Below are positions 53,449 to 60,584 of a stretch of DNA of 60,584 nt, one piece after another (position 1 is the first letter of the stretch; every line of letters begins with the position of its first letter). The position numbers and the translations under genes were made by a program. This DNA comes from Steroidobacteraceae bacterium (GTDB lineage Bacteria > Pseudomonadota > Gammaproteobacteria > Steroidobacterales > Steroidobacteraceae), in assembly GCA_029266835.1 (NCBI GenBank), contig JAQSWD010000040.1, forward strand, positions 1-60,584, in the 5' to 3' direction. The notes below the pieces were generated by a model. It saw only the letters and a program-made list of their open reading frames with translations. It ran no database searches and had not been told where the DNA came from.

Positions 53449-54510
53449 CTAACCCTGATCTTTGAAAGGCTCGAATTTGGCCTTGTTGATGCCCTTCTTG
53501 TAGGCCTCTTTGCCCGTGACCATGCGCGAATTCATCAGTGCCTCGATGGCGCTGTCCATGGTGCGCATGCCGAACTGGCTGCCCGACTGCATGGTGGTTT
53601 CCAACTGGTCCAGCTTGCCCTGGCGGATCAGGTTGGACACCGCGGGCGTATTCACCAGGATCTCGAGCGCCGCCACGCGGCCGTTCTTGTCGGCCTTCTG
53701 CAGCAGCTGCTGGGAGACGACACCGCGCAGCGATGTGCTGAGCATGGTGCGCACGTGACTTTGTTTGTCGGCCGGGAACACGTTGACCATGCGGTCGACG
53801 GTCTGCGCGGCGCCATTGGTGTGCAGCGTGCCCATGACCAGGATGCCCATCTCGGCGGCGGTCACGGCAATCGAAATGGTTTCGTAGTCGCGCAACTCGC
53901 CCACCAGCACCACATCGGGGTCTTCGCGCAGGCCGGACTGCAGCGCCGCCGCGAAGCCCTTGGTGTGCACGCCGACTTCGCGCTGGCTGATCAGGCAGTT
54001 CTTGCGCTGGTGCACGAATTCCACCGGATCTTCGATGGTGAGGATGTGGCCCTTAACCCGCGAATTGATGTCGTCGATCATCGCGGCCAGTGTGGTCGAC
54101 TTGCCCGAGCCCGTCTTGCCCGTGACCAGGATCAGGCCGTTGTTGGCCCGGCAAAGCTGGCGGATGGCTTGCGGAAGATTGAGCTGGTCCATCGTCACCG
54201 GCTTGGAGGGAATGGCGCGCATCACCGCGCCCATGCCGTTGAGCTGGCGCATCACGTTCACGCGGAAGCGCCCGAGGTCGCCCATGTTGTAGGCGAAGTC
54301 GGCACCATCATGCTCTTCGAAACGCTTCACCGCGGTCTTGGGCATGATTTCGTACAGCGTCTGCTGCACGAAATCCTTTTCGAGCTTCTCCGGGCGCAGC
54401 GGCTGCAGGTCGCCGTACAGGCGGATGCGCGCCGGGTCGCCGGCCAGGAAATGCAGGTCCGAGCCTTTTTTCTCGAGCACCTGCCGCAGGTATTCGTCGA
54501 TGACCGGCAC
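53449..54510 (-). CDS. PilT/PilU-family type IV pilus ATPase (PilU-like)
   Basis: A 353-residue hexameric secretion-type ATPase. Walker A is GKTGSGKST, the Asp box is ILTIEDPVEFVH, Walker B is DPDVVLVGELRD and the His box is LVMGTLHTNGAAQT. The C-terminal region (NTPAVSNLIRQGKLDQLET) resembles PilU more than PilT. It starts at GTG 54510, 1 base after the upstream PilT-like stop. Together they are the retraction motors of a type IV pilus, although no pilin or assembly genes are seen here. Confidence 0.9.
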   Translation of the reverse strand: MPVIDEYLRQVLEKKGSDLHFLAGDPARIRLYGDLQPLRPEKLEKDFVQQTLYEIMPKTAVKRFEEHDGADFAYNMGDLGRFRVNVMRQLNGMGAVMRAIPSKPVTMDQLNLPQAIRQLCRANNGLILVTGKTGSGKSTTLAAMIDDINSRVKGHILTIEDPVEFVHQRKNCLISQREVGVHTKGFAAALQSGLREDPDVVLVGELRDYETISIAVTAAEMGILVMGTLHTNGAAQTVDRMVNVFPADKQSHVRTMLSTSLRGVVSQQLLQKADKNGRVAALEILVNTPAVSNLIRQGKLDQLETTMQSGSQFGMRTMDSAIEALMNSRMVTGKEAYKKGINKAKFEPFKDQG

Positions 54511-54511
54511 T

Positions 54512-55624
54512 CTAACTTCCCGTTGCCTGCGTGGGCGAAGTGACGTCGAGCTTGGGCATCAGCGTGGTGTCGGTGACGTAGCGCTGGAACGGCCGGCGGT
54601 CGCTGGCGTACGTGACCGCGTCGTCCGGATCGATTTCCTTGCGCGTCAGCGAATCGAGCAGCGCCTGGTCGAGCAGCTGCATTCCCAGGTCCTTGCCGGT
54701 CTGGATCTGGTTGGGGATCTGGTGCGTCTGGTCGGTCTGGATGAGCTTGGCGATGGCGCGGGTCATGACCAGGGTTTCGCAGATGGCCTTGCGGCCGCGC
54801 TGATCCGCGGTCTTCACCAGGATCTGCGTGACCACCGCCAGCAACGACTGTGACAGGAAGCTCTTGGTCTGCTCGCGCTCCTCGATGGGCAGCGCGTCGA
54901 TGATGCGGTCGATGGTCTTGGAAGCCGACGTGGTGTGCAGCGTGCCCAGCACCAGGTGCCCGGTTTCCGCGGCCGTCATGGCCATCGAAATGGTTTCGGC
55001 GTCGCGCAGCTCGCCGACCAGGATGACGTCGGGGTCTTCGCGCATCGCGGCGCGAACGCCCTCGGCGAACGACGGGATGTGCGTACCGAGTTCGCGCTGG
55101 ATGATCTGGCTCTGCTTGCTGCGATGGACGAACTCGATCGGATCTTCGAGCGAGACGATGTTGAGCCGCCGCGTCGTGTTCAGGTGATCGATCATCGCCG
55201 CGAGCGTCGTCGACTTGCCCGTGCCCGTGGCGCCGGTAACGAGCACCATGCCCTGGTGGTAGTCGCACAGCTTCTTGACGATGGGCGGCAGGTGCAGCTT
55301 GTCGATGCTCGGAATGTCGGTGGGAATGGCTCGGAACGTGGCGCCGATGCCGGTCACCTTGCGATAGACGTTCACACGGAAACGTCCGCCATCCGCGGAG
55401 ACGTACGAGAAATCGAGGTCGTTGCCCTTGGAGAAATACTCCACCTGGTTCTTGGTGAAGATCTCGGTGAGGTAGCTCTCGAGCTCGGCGTCACCCACCT
55501 CGCGGAACTTGATGGGCATGAGGTCGCCGTTCATGCGCAGCATGGGCGGAACACCCACGGCGAGATGAACGTCGGAGCAGCCCTGCTGCATGCCGAGCTT
55601 AAGGAAGGCGTCTATGCGGGCCAC
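54512..55624 (-). CDS. PilT-family type IV pilus retraction ATPase
   Basis: A 370-residue PilT-family ATPase with GATGTGKST, IVSLEDPIEFVH, DPDVILVGELRD and VLGTLHTTSASKT. The C-terminal QIPNQIQTGKDLGMQLLDQAL stretch matches PilT. The N-terminal PAS-like region has SDVHLAVGVPPMLRMNG. The frame starts at GTG 55624. It is separated from the HEAT-kinase gene by the hairpin at 55716-55797. The C-terminal tail after residue 345 is longer than in canonical PilT. Confidence 0.9.
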   Translation of the reverse strand: MARIDAFLKLGMQQGCSDVHLAVGVPPMLRMNGDLMPIKFREVGDAELESYLTEIFTKNQVEYFSKGNDLDFSYVSADGGRFRVNVYRKVTGIGATFRAIPTDIPSIDKLHLPPIVKKLCDYHQGMVLVTGATGTGKSTTLAAMIDHLNTTRRLNIVSLEDPIEFVHRSKQSQIIQRELGTHIPSFAEGVRAAMREDPDVILVGELRDAETISMAMTAAETGHLVLGTLHTTSASKTIDRIIDALPIEEREQTKSFLSQSLLAVVTQILVKTADQRGRKAICETLVMTRAIAKLIQTDQTHQIPNQIQTGKDLGMQLLDQALLDSLTRKEIDPDDAVTYASDRRPFQRYVTDTTLMPKLDVTSPTQATGS

Positions 55625-55715
55625 GCGGAACCGGTCCTCGAATAAGTCTTAATGTCTCACCCAAGCATGCGACGGTGAGAAGGGCTTCAAGTGTGACCCA
55701 GTGCGCGGTTCTTTT

Positions 55716-55797
55716 GGGGACATTCCTCGTTTTCTAGAAAAGGGGGACGCGCCTCACGAGGCTCGTCCCCCTTTTCTAGAAAACGAGGAATGTCCCC
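55716..55797. repeat. Near-perfect 82-bp hairpin element (copy B)
   Basis: Two perfect 34-bp arms, 55716-55749 and 55764-55797, begin GGGGACATTCCTCGTTTTCT and enclose a 14-base centre that is itself nearly complementary. The sequence is close to the ends of the element at 11116-11450 and to 60157-60193. It sits between the PilT-like start and the kinase stop codon (55805). Could act as a terminator for the kinase gene and as a small mobile repeat. Confidence 0.8.
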
Positions 55798-55804
55798 ATT
55801 ACCG

Positions 55805-58287
55805 CTAGAGGAACTTCTCCAGGGCCGCGCGCAGTTCGTTCATGGTCTGGTATCGCTTGTCCTTGTCTACCGCCATGGCTTGCATGATCACTTCGGGCAG
55901 GCCGGCCGGCAGCCCCGGGTTGATCTCGCGCGGCGCGCGCGCCTTGCCCTGCACGTGCTGGTACATCACCGACATGTGGTCGCCGCGCGCGTAGGGCGGA
56001 ACGCCCGTCATGATTTCGTAGAGGATGACGCCCAGCGCGTACACGTCGGCACGCTGGTCCACCTTCTTGCCGAGGATCTGCTCGGGCGCCATGTACTTGG
56101 GCGAACCGATCACATAGCCGGTCTTGGTGAGCTGGGTATCGCCTTCGCGCTGCGCGGCGGCGACGCCGAAGTCCACGATCTTCAGCAGGCCTTCATTGTT
56201 GATGAGCACGTTCGCGGGCTTGAGGTCGCGATGCACGATGCCTACCGCGTGCGCCACGTCCATGCCCGTGCAGATGTCGATGCCGAAGCCCAGTGCGCGC
56301 GGCAGCGGCATGGGCTTCTCTCCCACCACCTCGCTACCCAGCGTGTGCGAGGGGAAATACTCCATCGAGATGGCGTAGTTGCCCTGGATGTACAGGAAGT
56401 CGTAGATGCGGATGACGTTCTTGTGCGTGATCTTGCGGCTGTACCGCAGATGAGCCGCTCGTCGACCACGGTGTCTTCCATGAGGAGCACCGTTCCGAAT
56501 GCGCCCTTGCCGATGCGTTCGACGTACTTGTATCGGCCTTCGATGATGTCGCCGGGCTTGAGCGTCTGGATGTCGAGCTTCTGCGGGCCCGCCATCTTCT
56601 CGGCTTCCTTCACCGCGCGCTGCACGTCCTGTTCGGACATGAGCTGAGTACGCTGCGCGGCCATCGACGTGGGCGGCGGCAGCGGCGCGGGGGGCGGGGC
56701 CTGCGGGCGAGGGGGCGGTGGCGCGGGCACGGGGGCTGGCGCCGAGTAGTGAGGCGCGCTGGCCTGCGTCGCGCCTTCGGAACGTGGCGCCGGCGGCGGC
56801 GGCACGGAAGAGCTGAGCGTGCGGTTCTGGGTGGACGACAAACGCGTGCCGCTGCCCGAGAAGCGCGAATCCAGATCGGACAGCGCCCGCAGCGCGGCCT
56901 GCGCGACGGTCTGTTCGTTGTTGCCGGTCTGAGCCTGGATCTGCACGCGGATGTTTTCCAGGCGGCGCTCGTCGGCGAGCTTCGCCAGCGAGGAAATCGC
57001 CTCCAGGCGGATGTCCTTCTCTTCCCGGTTGAGCATGGGCAACACCGCGTCGATCACCTTGTGATCGCCCAGCCGCCCCAGTGCGCGCACCACCACGGGC
57101 ACCGACCGGGGAGGTGTGGTCTCGAGCATTTCCAGCAGCCGCGGCACGGCGCGTTTGCTGCCGATTTCGGCCAGCGCATCCACCGCGCGTTCACTGACCC
57201 ACCAGTCCTTGTCCTTGGTGGCCTCGATGAGATGCGCCACCGAACGGTCGTCCTTGGTCTGGTTCAGGATCTCCACGGCCGCGCGGCGGATGTCCTCGTC
57301 CTGATCGCCCACCAGGTGAAGGACCGCGTCAATGACCCTCGGGCCTCCGATCTTGCCCAGCGCATCGGCGGCGCGCGACCGGACCCACCAGTCATCATCC
57401 GCGACGGCTTCCAGCAATTCCTTGACCGAATTGGCGTTGCCAATCTCGTTGAGCACTTCGACCGCGGCACGTCTCGCGTATTCGTTTTCGTCCTTGAGGA
57501 CGGGGATGAGGTACTTGATGGTTTCCGGATCGTTGGCGCGGATCACCACGTCGATGGCCTTGTTCTGCACATCGATTTCCGGGTCGCGCAGCAGGTGACA
57601 GACCTGCTCGATCTCGATGGGGCCATCCATCTTGGCCAGCGCCGCCAGCGTCGCGGCACGCACCAGCTTGTTGGTGTCCTTGAGCTGCTGTTGCAGCGCG
57701 CGCTGGACCTCGGGCTTCGGGAAGCGCGAGAGGATGTTGATGATGTGCAGGCGCGCCACCGGGTCCTTGCCGTTGAGGCGGCCGACCAGCTCCGGCAGGT
57801 CGTTGTCGACCGCGAGTTCGCCGATGATGCGGAACAGCGCGGCCTTTTCGTTGGCTTCCTGCTTGTACGCCGCCGCGAGGATTTCGCGGACCGACAAGCG
57901 GGAGCGGTGCGCGGTGATCACGTCGAGCAGGGCGGACTTGGCGATGCCCTCGGTGCCCAGCGCGTCCAGCAACATGGTGGGGGGATAGGCACGGCTGCTG
58001 GAAAGGGCCCAGGCCACACCGGCGACCACGCGCGGGCTGCCCTGGACCATCTGTTCGATGAACTTGGGGAAGGTTTTCTGATTGACCAGCCCGGTGAGCA
58101 CCTCGATGAAAGCCACCGTGGCGATCTTGTCGGCGTCGGCGAGGGCGGCGGTCACGGGCTCGATGGCGCCTGGACCCAGCTCACGCAGCTTGGCTATGGC
58201 CTTCTGGGTTGCCGGAGCGGCGACGTCTTTCGCCTCCTTGAGCTCCGTGATGAACCGATCGGCCCTGATGTTGGTGAAAAAACTCAT
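55805..58287 (-). pseudogene. HEAT-repeat protein fused to a Ser/Thr kinase, disrupted near the ATP site
   Basis: Reading from ATG 58287, residues 1 to about 510 are HEAT/PBS-lyase-like helical repeats (blocks such as EYARRAAVEVLNEIGN, DDWWVRSRAADALGKIG). A Pro/Ala linker follows, then a kinase N-lobe with GKGAFGTVLLMEDTVVDERLI. The frame then breaks at about 56447. The rest of the kinase continues in another frame: KITHKNVIRIYDF, HRDLKPANVLINN, VDFGVAA, SPKYMAPEQ, to 55805. About 20-25 residues, including the expected catalytic Lys, appear lost. The product as sequenced would lack kinase activity. Gene order kinase, PilT, PilU suggests pilus control. Confidence 0.8.
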
Positions 58288-58448
58288 GGAACGGATAAAC
58301 CGAAAAGCGCATGGCGGGAGTGTCCGCAACGCGACCCTGCGGTGTTAAGCAAGCATGCCGTCCTTTGTAGCCCGACCCTCTGTTACAAAAATTATGCCAC
58401 AGGTCCCCGCCTATCGGCCGATCCTGACCCCGCGGGGACGATTTTCGC

Positions 58449-58454
58449 TAGAAT
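58449..58454 (+). promoter_or_regulatory. Candidate -10 element of the mrp gene
   Basis: TAGAAT (5 of 6 to TATAAT) lies 11 bases before the ATG at 58466, so initiation would give a leader of only about 5 bases. No Shine-Dalgarno sequence is seen between. A weak CTGACC at 58424-58429 could be the -35, at non-ideal 19-base spacing. Confidence 0.35.
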
Positions 58455-58465
58455 CCCGGGCCCTC

Positions 58466-59560
58466 ATGCCCCCCCTCTCCTCCGCCGAATTTCGCGCACT
58501 CGTTGAAGAATATCCGGACCCATATCTCAGACAGACGCTTGGCCAGGCGCAGGCAGTCGACCTCGCTGAAGTGAAAGGTGACCGGGCTCACGTTCGCGTG
58601 CAGCTGGGTTTTCCGGTCGGTGGATATCAGGACGAGTTCTCGAGTGGCCTCCGGGCTCACGTCTCGTCGCGTGGCGGGCCCGAACGCGTAGATGTCGAAC
58701 TCGTGGCGAAGATCACCGCACATGCGGTGCAGCGGTCACTGTCACCACTACCCGGCGTTCGGAACGTCGTGGCCGTCGCCTCGGGCAAAGGTGGCGTCGG
58801 CAAGTCCACGGTCGCAGCAAATCTTGCATTGGCCTGGGTCCGGCAAGGCGCCAGGGTGGGCGTGCTCGACGCGGATATCTACGGCCCCAGCCAACCCATC
58901 ATGCTGGGCCTCACGGGCCAGCGGCCGTCGTCGCCCGACGGCAAGCGCATCAAACCGCTTCCTGCCCATGGTCTCGTGGCCATGTCCATCGGCTTCCTCA
59001 TCGACCCCGAACAACCCATGGTGTGGCGCGGCCCCATGGTGACGCAGGCGCTCACGCAGCTGCTGGGCGATACGGATTGGGGCGATCTCGACTACCTGGT
59101 CATCGACATGCCCCCGGGCACGGGCGACATCCAGCTCACGCTGGCCCAACGCGTGCCCGTGGCCGGCGCCGTCATCGTCACCACCCCGCAGGACATCGCG
59201 CTGGCCGACGCCCGCAAGGGCCTCAAGATGTTCGAGAAGGTCAATGTGCCGGTGCTGGGCGTGGTCGAGAACATGAGCATGCACGTCTGCAGCAACTGCG
59301 GGCATGTCGAGCACTTGTTTGGTGCCGGCGGTGGCGCACGCATGGCCGCGCAATACGGCGTGGAACTGCTGGGTGAGTTGCCCCTCGATTCACGCGTGCG
59401 TGAGGAGGCTGACAATGGCGCGCCCACGGTGGTGGCCGCGCCGGACTCGTCCCATGCCGTGCCTTATCTCACCATGGCGCGCCGCACCGCGGCCGCGCTG
59501 GCGCGCCGTTCCAAGGACCGGTCCACGCTGTTTCCCAAGATCGTCGTCGAAGAATCCTAG
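58466..59560 (+). CDS. apbC: Mrp/ApbC family Fe-S cluster carrier ATPase
   Basis: A 364-residue P-loop Fe-S carrier. An N-terminal DUF59/MIP18 domain (about 1-90) precedes the ParA-type ATPase with deviant Walker [24 protein letters not shown], and the cluster-binding CxxC in [17 protein letters not shown]. It carries 4Fe-4S clusters to target proteins. I set the start at ATG 58466, the first residue of the conserved domain; the longer open frame upstream has no family match. Divergent from the HEAT-kinase gene. Confidence 0.93.
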   Translation: MPPLSSAEFRALVEEYPDPYLRQTLGQAQAVDLAEVKGDRAHVRVQLGFPVGGYQDEFSSGLRAHVSSRGGPERVDVELVAKITAHAVQRSLSPLPGVRNVVAVASGKGGVGKSTVAANLALAWVRQGARVGVLDADIYGPSQPIMLGLTGQRPSSPDGKRIKPLPAHGLVAMSIGFLIDPEQPMVWRGPMVTQALTQLLGDTDWGDLDYLVIDMPPGTGDIQLTLAQRVPVAGAVIVTTPQDIALADARKGLKMFEKVNVPVLGVVENMSMHVCSNCGHVEHLFGAGGGARMAAQYGVELLGELPLDSRVREEADNGAPTVVAAPDSSHAVPYLTMARRTAAALARRSKDRSTLFPKIVVEES

Positions 59561-59589
59561 TCCCAGCTCCACGAGACAAAGAGAGCCTG

Positions 59590-60159
59590 ATGAGCATCAA
59601 GTCGGATCACTGGATCCGCCGCATGGCGGAAAAAGAAAAGATGATCGAGCCGTTCGCGCCCGAGCAGGTGCGCACCGCGCCGGATGGGCACAAGATCGTG
59701 TCGTATGGCACTTCGAGCTATGGCTACGACGTGCGCTGCTCGCGCGAGTTCAAGATCTTCACCAACATCAATTCGACCATCGTCGACCCCAAGGCCTTCG
59801 ACGAGAAGAGCTTCGTCGACTTCGTCGGCGATGTCTGCATCATTCCGCCAAACTCGTTCGCATTGGCCAGCACCGTCGAATACTTCCGGATCCCGCGTTC
59901 CACGCTGGTGGTCTGCCTCGGCAAGAGCACGTATGCGCGTTGCGGCATCATCGTGAACGTCACGCCGCTGGAGCCCGAGTGGGAAGGGCATGTGACGCTG
60001 GAATTCTCGAACACCACGCCGCTGCCGGCCAAGATCTACGCCAACGAGGGCGTAGCGCAGATGTTGTTCTTCGAGTCCGATGAAATCTGCGGGACCTCGT
60101 ACAAGGACAAAGGCGGCAAGTACCAAGGTCAGCGCGGCGTCACCCTTCCGAAAACTTAA
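59590..60159 (+). CDS. dcd: dCTP deaminase
   Basis: A 189-residue trimeric enzyme that converts dCTP to dUTP, feeding thymidylate synthesis. It has the N-terminal [26 protein letters not shown], the catalytic region AECRSS-type replaced here by the [21 protein letters not shown] block, and [19 protein letters not shown]. Normal length for proteobacterial Dcd. The TAA stop overlaps the first bases of the repeat at 60157-60193. Confidence 0.95.
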   Translation: MSIKSDHWIRRMAEKEKMIEPFAPEQVRTAPDGHKIVSYGTSSYGYDVRCSREFKIFTNINSTIVDPKAFDEKSFVDFVGDVCIIPPNSFALASTVEYFRIPRSTLVVCLGKSTYARCGIIVNVTPLEPEWEGHVTLEFSNTTPLPAKIYANEGVAQMLFFESDEICGTSYKDKGGKYQGQRGVTLPKT

Positions 60160-60193
60160 TGGGGACATTCCTCGTTTTCTAGGAAACGGGGAC
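60157..60193 (+). repeat. End of a third copy of the inverted-repeat element (copy C)
   Basis: The segment starts TAATGGGGACATTCCTCG and ends GGGGACG, matching the outer ends of copies A and B. The first three bases are the dcd stop codon. The matching right end is not in the window, so the element may continue past 60584 or be a solo half. Confidence 0.65.
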
Positions 60194-60584
60194 GCGGCTC
60201 GTTTTTGGGGTTAAGAGCGCGGCCGACGCACGCGCATGATCGAGTCCTCTTTTCGCCGGGCCATTCGGGCGGGTGGCACCGCGAGATTCACCCCGCCGAC
60301 AATCAGGATGAGGAAAACACCTAAACCGCAGCTCACATCTAGCTAGCCTAGTCTCCGGTTGGCGCGGGGATCGGCTCCGTGCCTTGCGAACGTCAAGTAC
60401 CCGGCCCGCTCCCTCGATCATGCGCATGCATCGGCCGCGCAAGAACCGCGCATCGAGGCGCGACTCCGGGTCAAGAAAACGCGGCGTGTCCAGGTGCGTG
60501 GAAAAGAGCTTGTCTCGAATGTGGTTTGGGACCGGGAGCCAACCAGCTTCGCTGGTGCTTGCGGCTCTTTTCTTAGCCCACACA
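60194..60584. other. Intergenic region without a recognisable gene
   Basis: The roughly 390 bases after dcd hold no frame I can support. An open minus-strand frame of 134 codons exists at 60179-60583 but has no family likeness, and most of it overlaps the inverted repeats. No tRNA cloverleaf was recognised. Confidence 0.5.
60219..60438. repeat. 26-bp inverted repeat pair downstream of dcd
   Basis: 60219-60244 (GCGGCCGACGCACGCGCATG...) and 60413-60438 are inverted copies with 2 mismatches in 26 positions, about 170 bases apart. With the terminal repeat at 60157 this gives a nested inverted layout like that of the element at 11116-11450. Confidence 0.6.

Noticed and set aside
56749-58506. 585-codon plus-strand frame antisense to the HEAT-kinase gene
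   Set aside because: The opposite strand has HEAT-repeat periodicity; the antisense translation does not match a family.
60179-60583. 134-codon minus-strand frame after dcd
   Set aside because: No domain, no ribosome-binding site of note, and it covers inverted repeats; base composition alone can produce it.
1-60584. CRISPR array, tRNA or rRNA genes, integrases, complete insertion sequences
   Set aside because: I looked for regular spaced repeats, cloverleaf-like segments and transposase or integrase motifs and saw none. Absence is not proven without a dedicated search.

Overview
The window is high-GC, gene-dense chromosomal DNA. It reads as a gammaproteobacterium of the Xanthomonadales/Nevskiales/Steroidobacterales kind. 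This is inferred from an AceE-type homodimeric pyruvate dehydrogenase operon with a lipoyl-bearing LpdA, the metG-rsxB-nth gene order, PilT-family motors, an ECF sigma/DUF4252 cluster and a set of xylan- and fucoside-degrading enzymes. I could not run a taxonomic search. I saw no rRNA, tRNA, CRISPR array, phage or complete insertion sequence.

Layout. 1-7319 (+): the 3' part of a PAS-GGDEF-EAL protein, a DUF3667 membrane protein, a secreted GH95 alpha-L-fucosidase and small conserved genes. 7324-9456 (-): an ECF sigma factor and a probable anti-sigma partner, bracketed by two secreted DUF4252 proteins. 9526-11110: a BsuPI-like secreted protein, a CPXCG protein and an SDR. 11116-11450: a 335-bp foldback element. 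11447-15601 (-): an ABC exporter whose permease carries a CIA30-like tail, followed by a DesK/DesR-type two-component pair. 15691-20547: tandem repeats, a membrane protein, a GMC dehydrogenase with its small subunit, and a secreted carbohydrate-binding-like protein. 20549-29708: a large unassigned glycoside hydrolase, an SDR, an amidohydrolase, an AraC regulator and a cell-wall module (BlaI repressor, an M56 peptidase fused to a lytic transglycosylase, an M23 peptidase). 29792-34700 (-): xylan degradation by a GH43-DUF1080-esterase fusion and a GH10 xylanase. 34702-42528: a PEP-mutase-like enzyme, an ABC efflux operon with nadC, a urate-oxidase-N-type membrane protein, a DUF1289-Grx4 fusion, rnt and pyrC. 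42688-48759 (+): aceE-aceF-lpdA. 48812-53382 (-): a hypothetical gene, DUF1841, nth, rsxB and metG. 53449-58287 (-): a HEAT-repeat/Ser-Thr kinase gene followed by two PilT-family ATPases. 58466-60159 (+): the Mrp/ApbC Fe-S carrier and dcd.

Two genes that should be single reading frames are broken by short internal losses of 3n+1 bases. aceE loses the Asn-containing half of its thiamine-diphosphate motif at about 43458. The HEAT-kinase gene loses the segment that should hold the catalytic lysine at about 56447. Both could be real mutations or assembly errors.

The most unusual non-coding feature is a family of inverted-repeat elements with a shared end sequence (around GGGGACATTCCTCGTTTT) at 11116-11450, 55716-55797 and 60157-60193. 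Each abuts a gene's stop codon. A separate perfect 27-bp hairpin lies between convergent genes at 40727-40784. The likeliest under-described systems are the HEAT-kinase/PilT cluster, the BlaI/M56-transglycosylase/M23 cell-wall module and the exporter with the CIA30-like tail.
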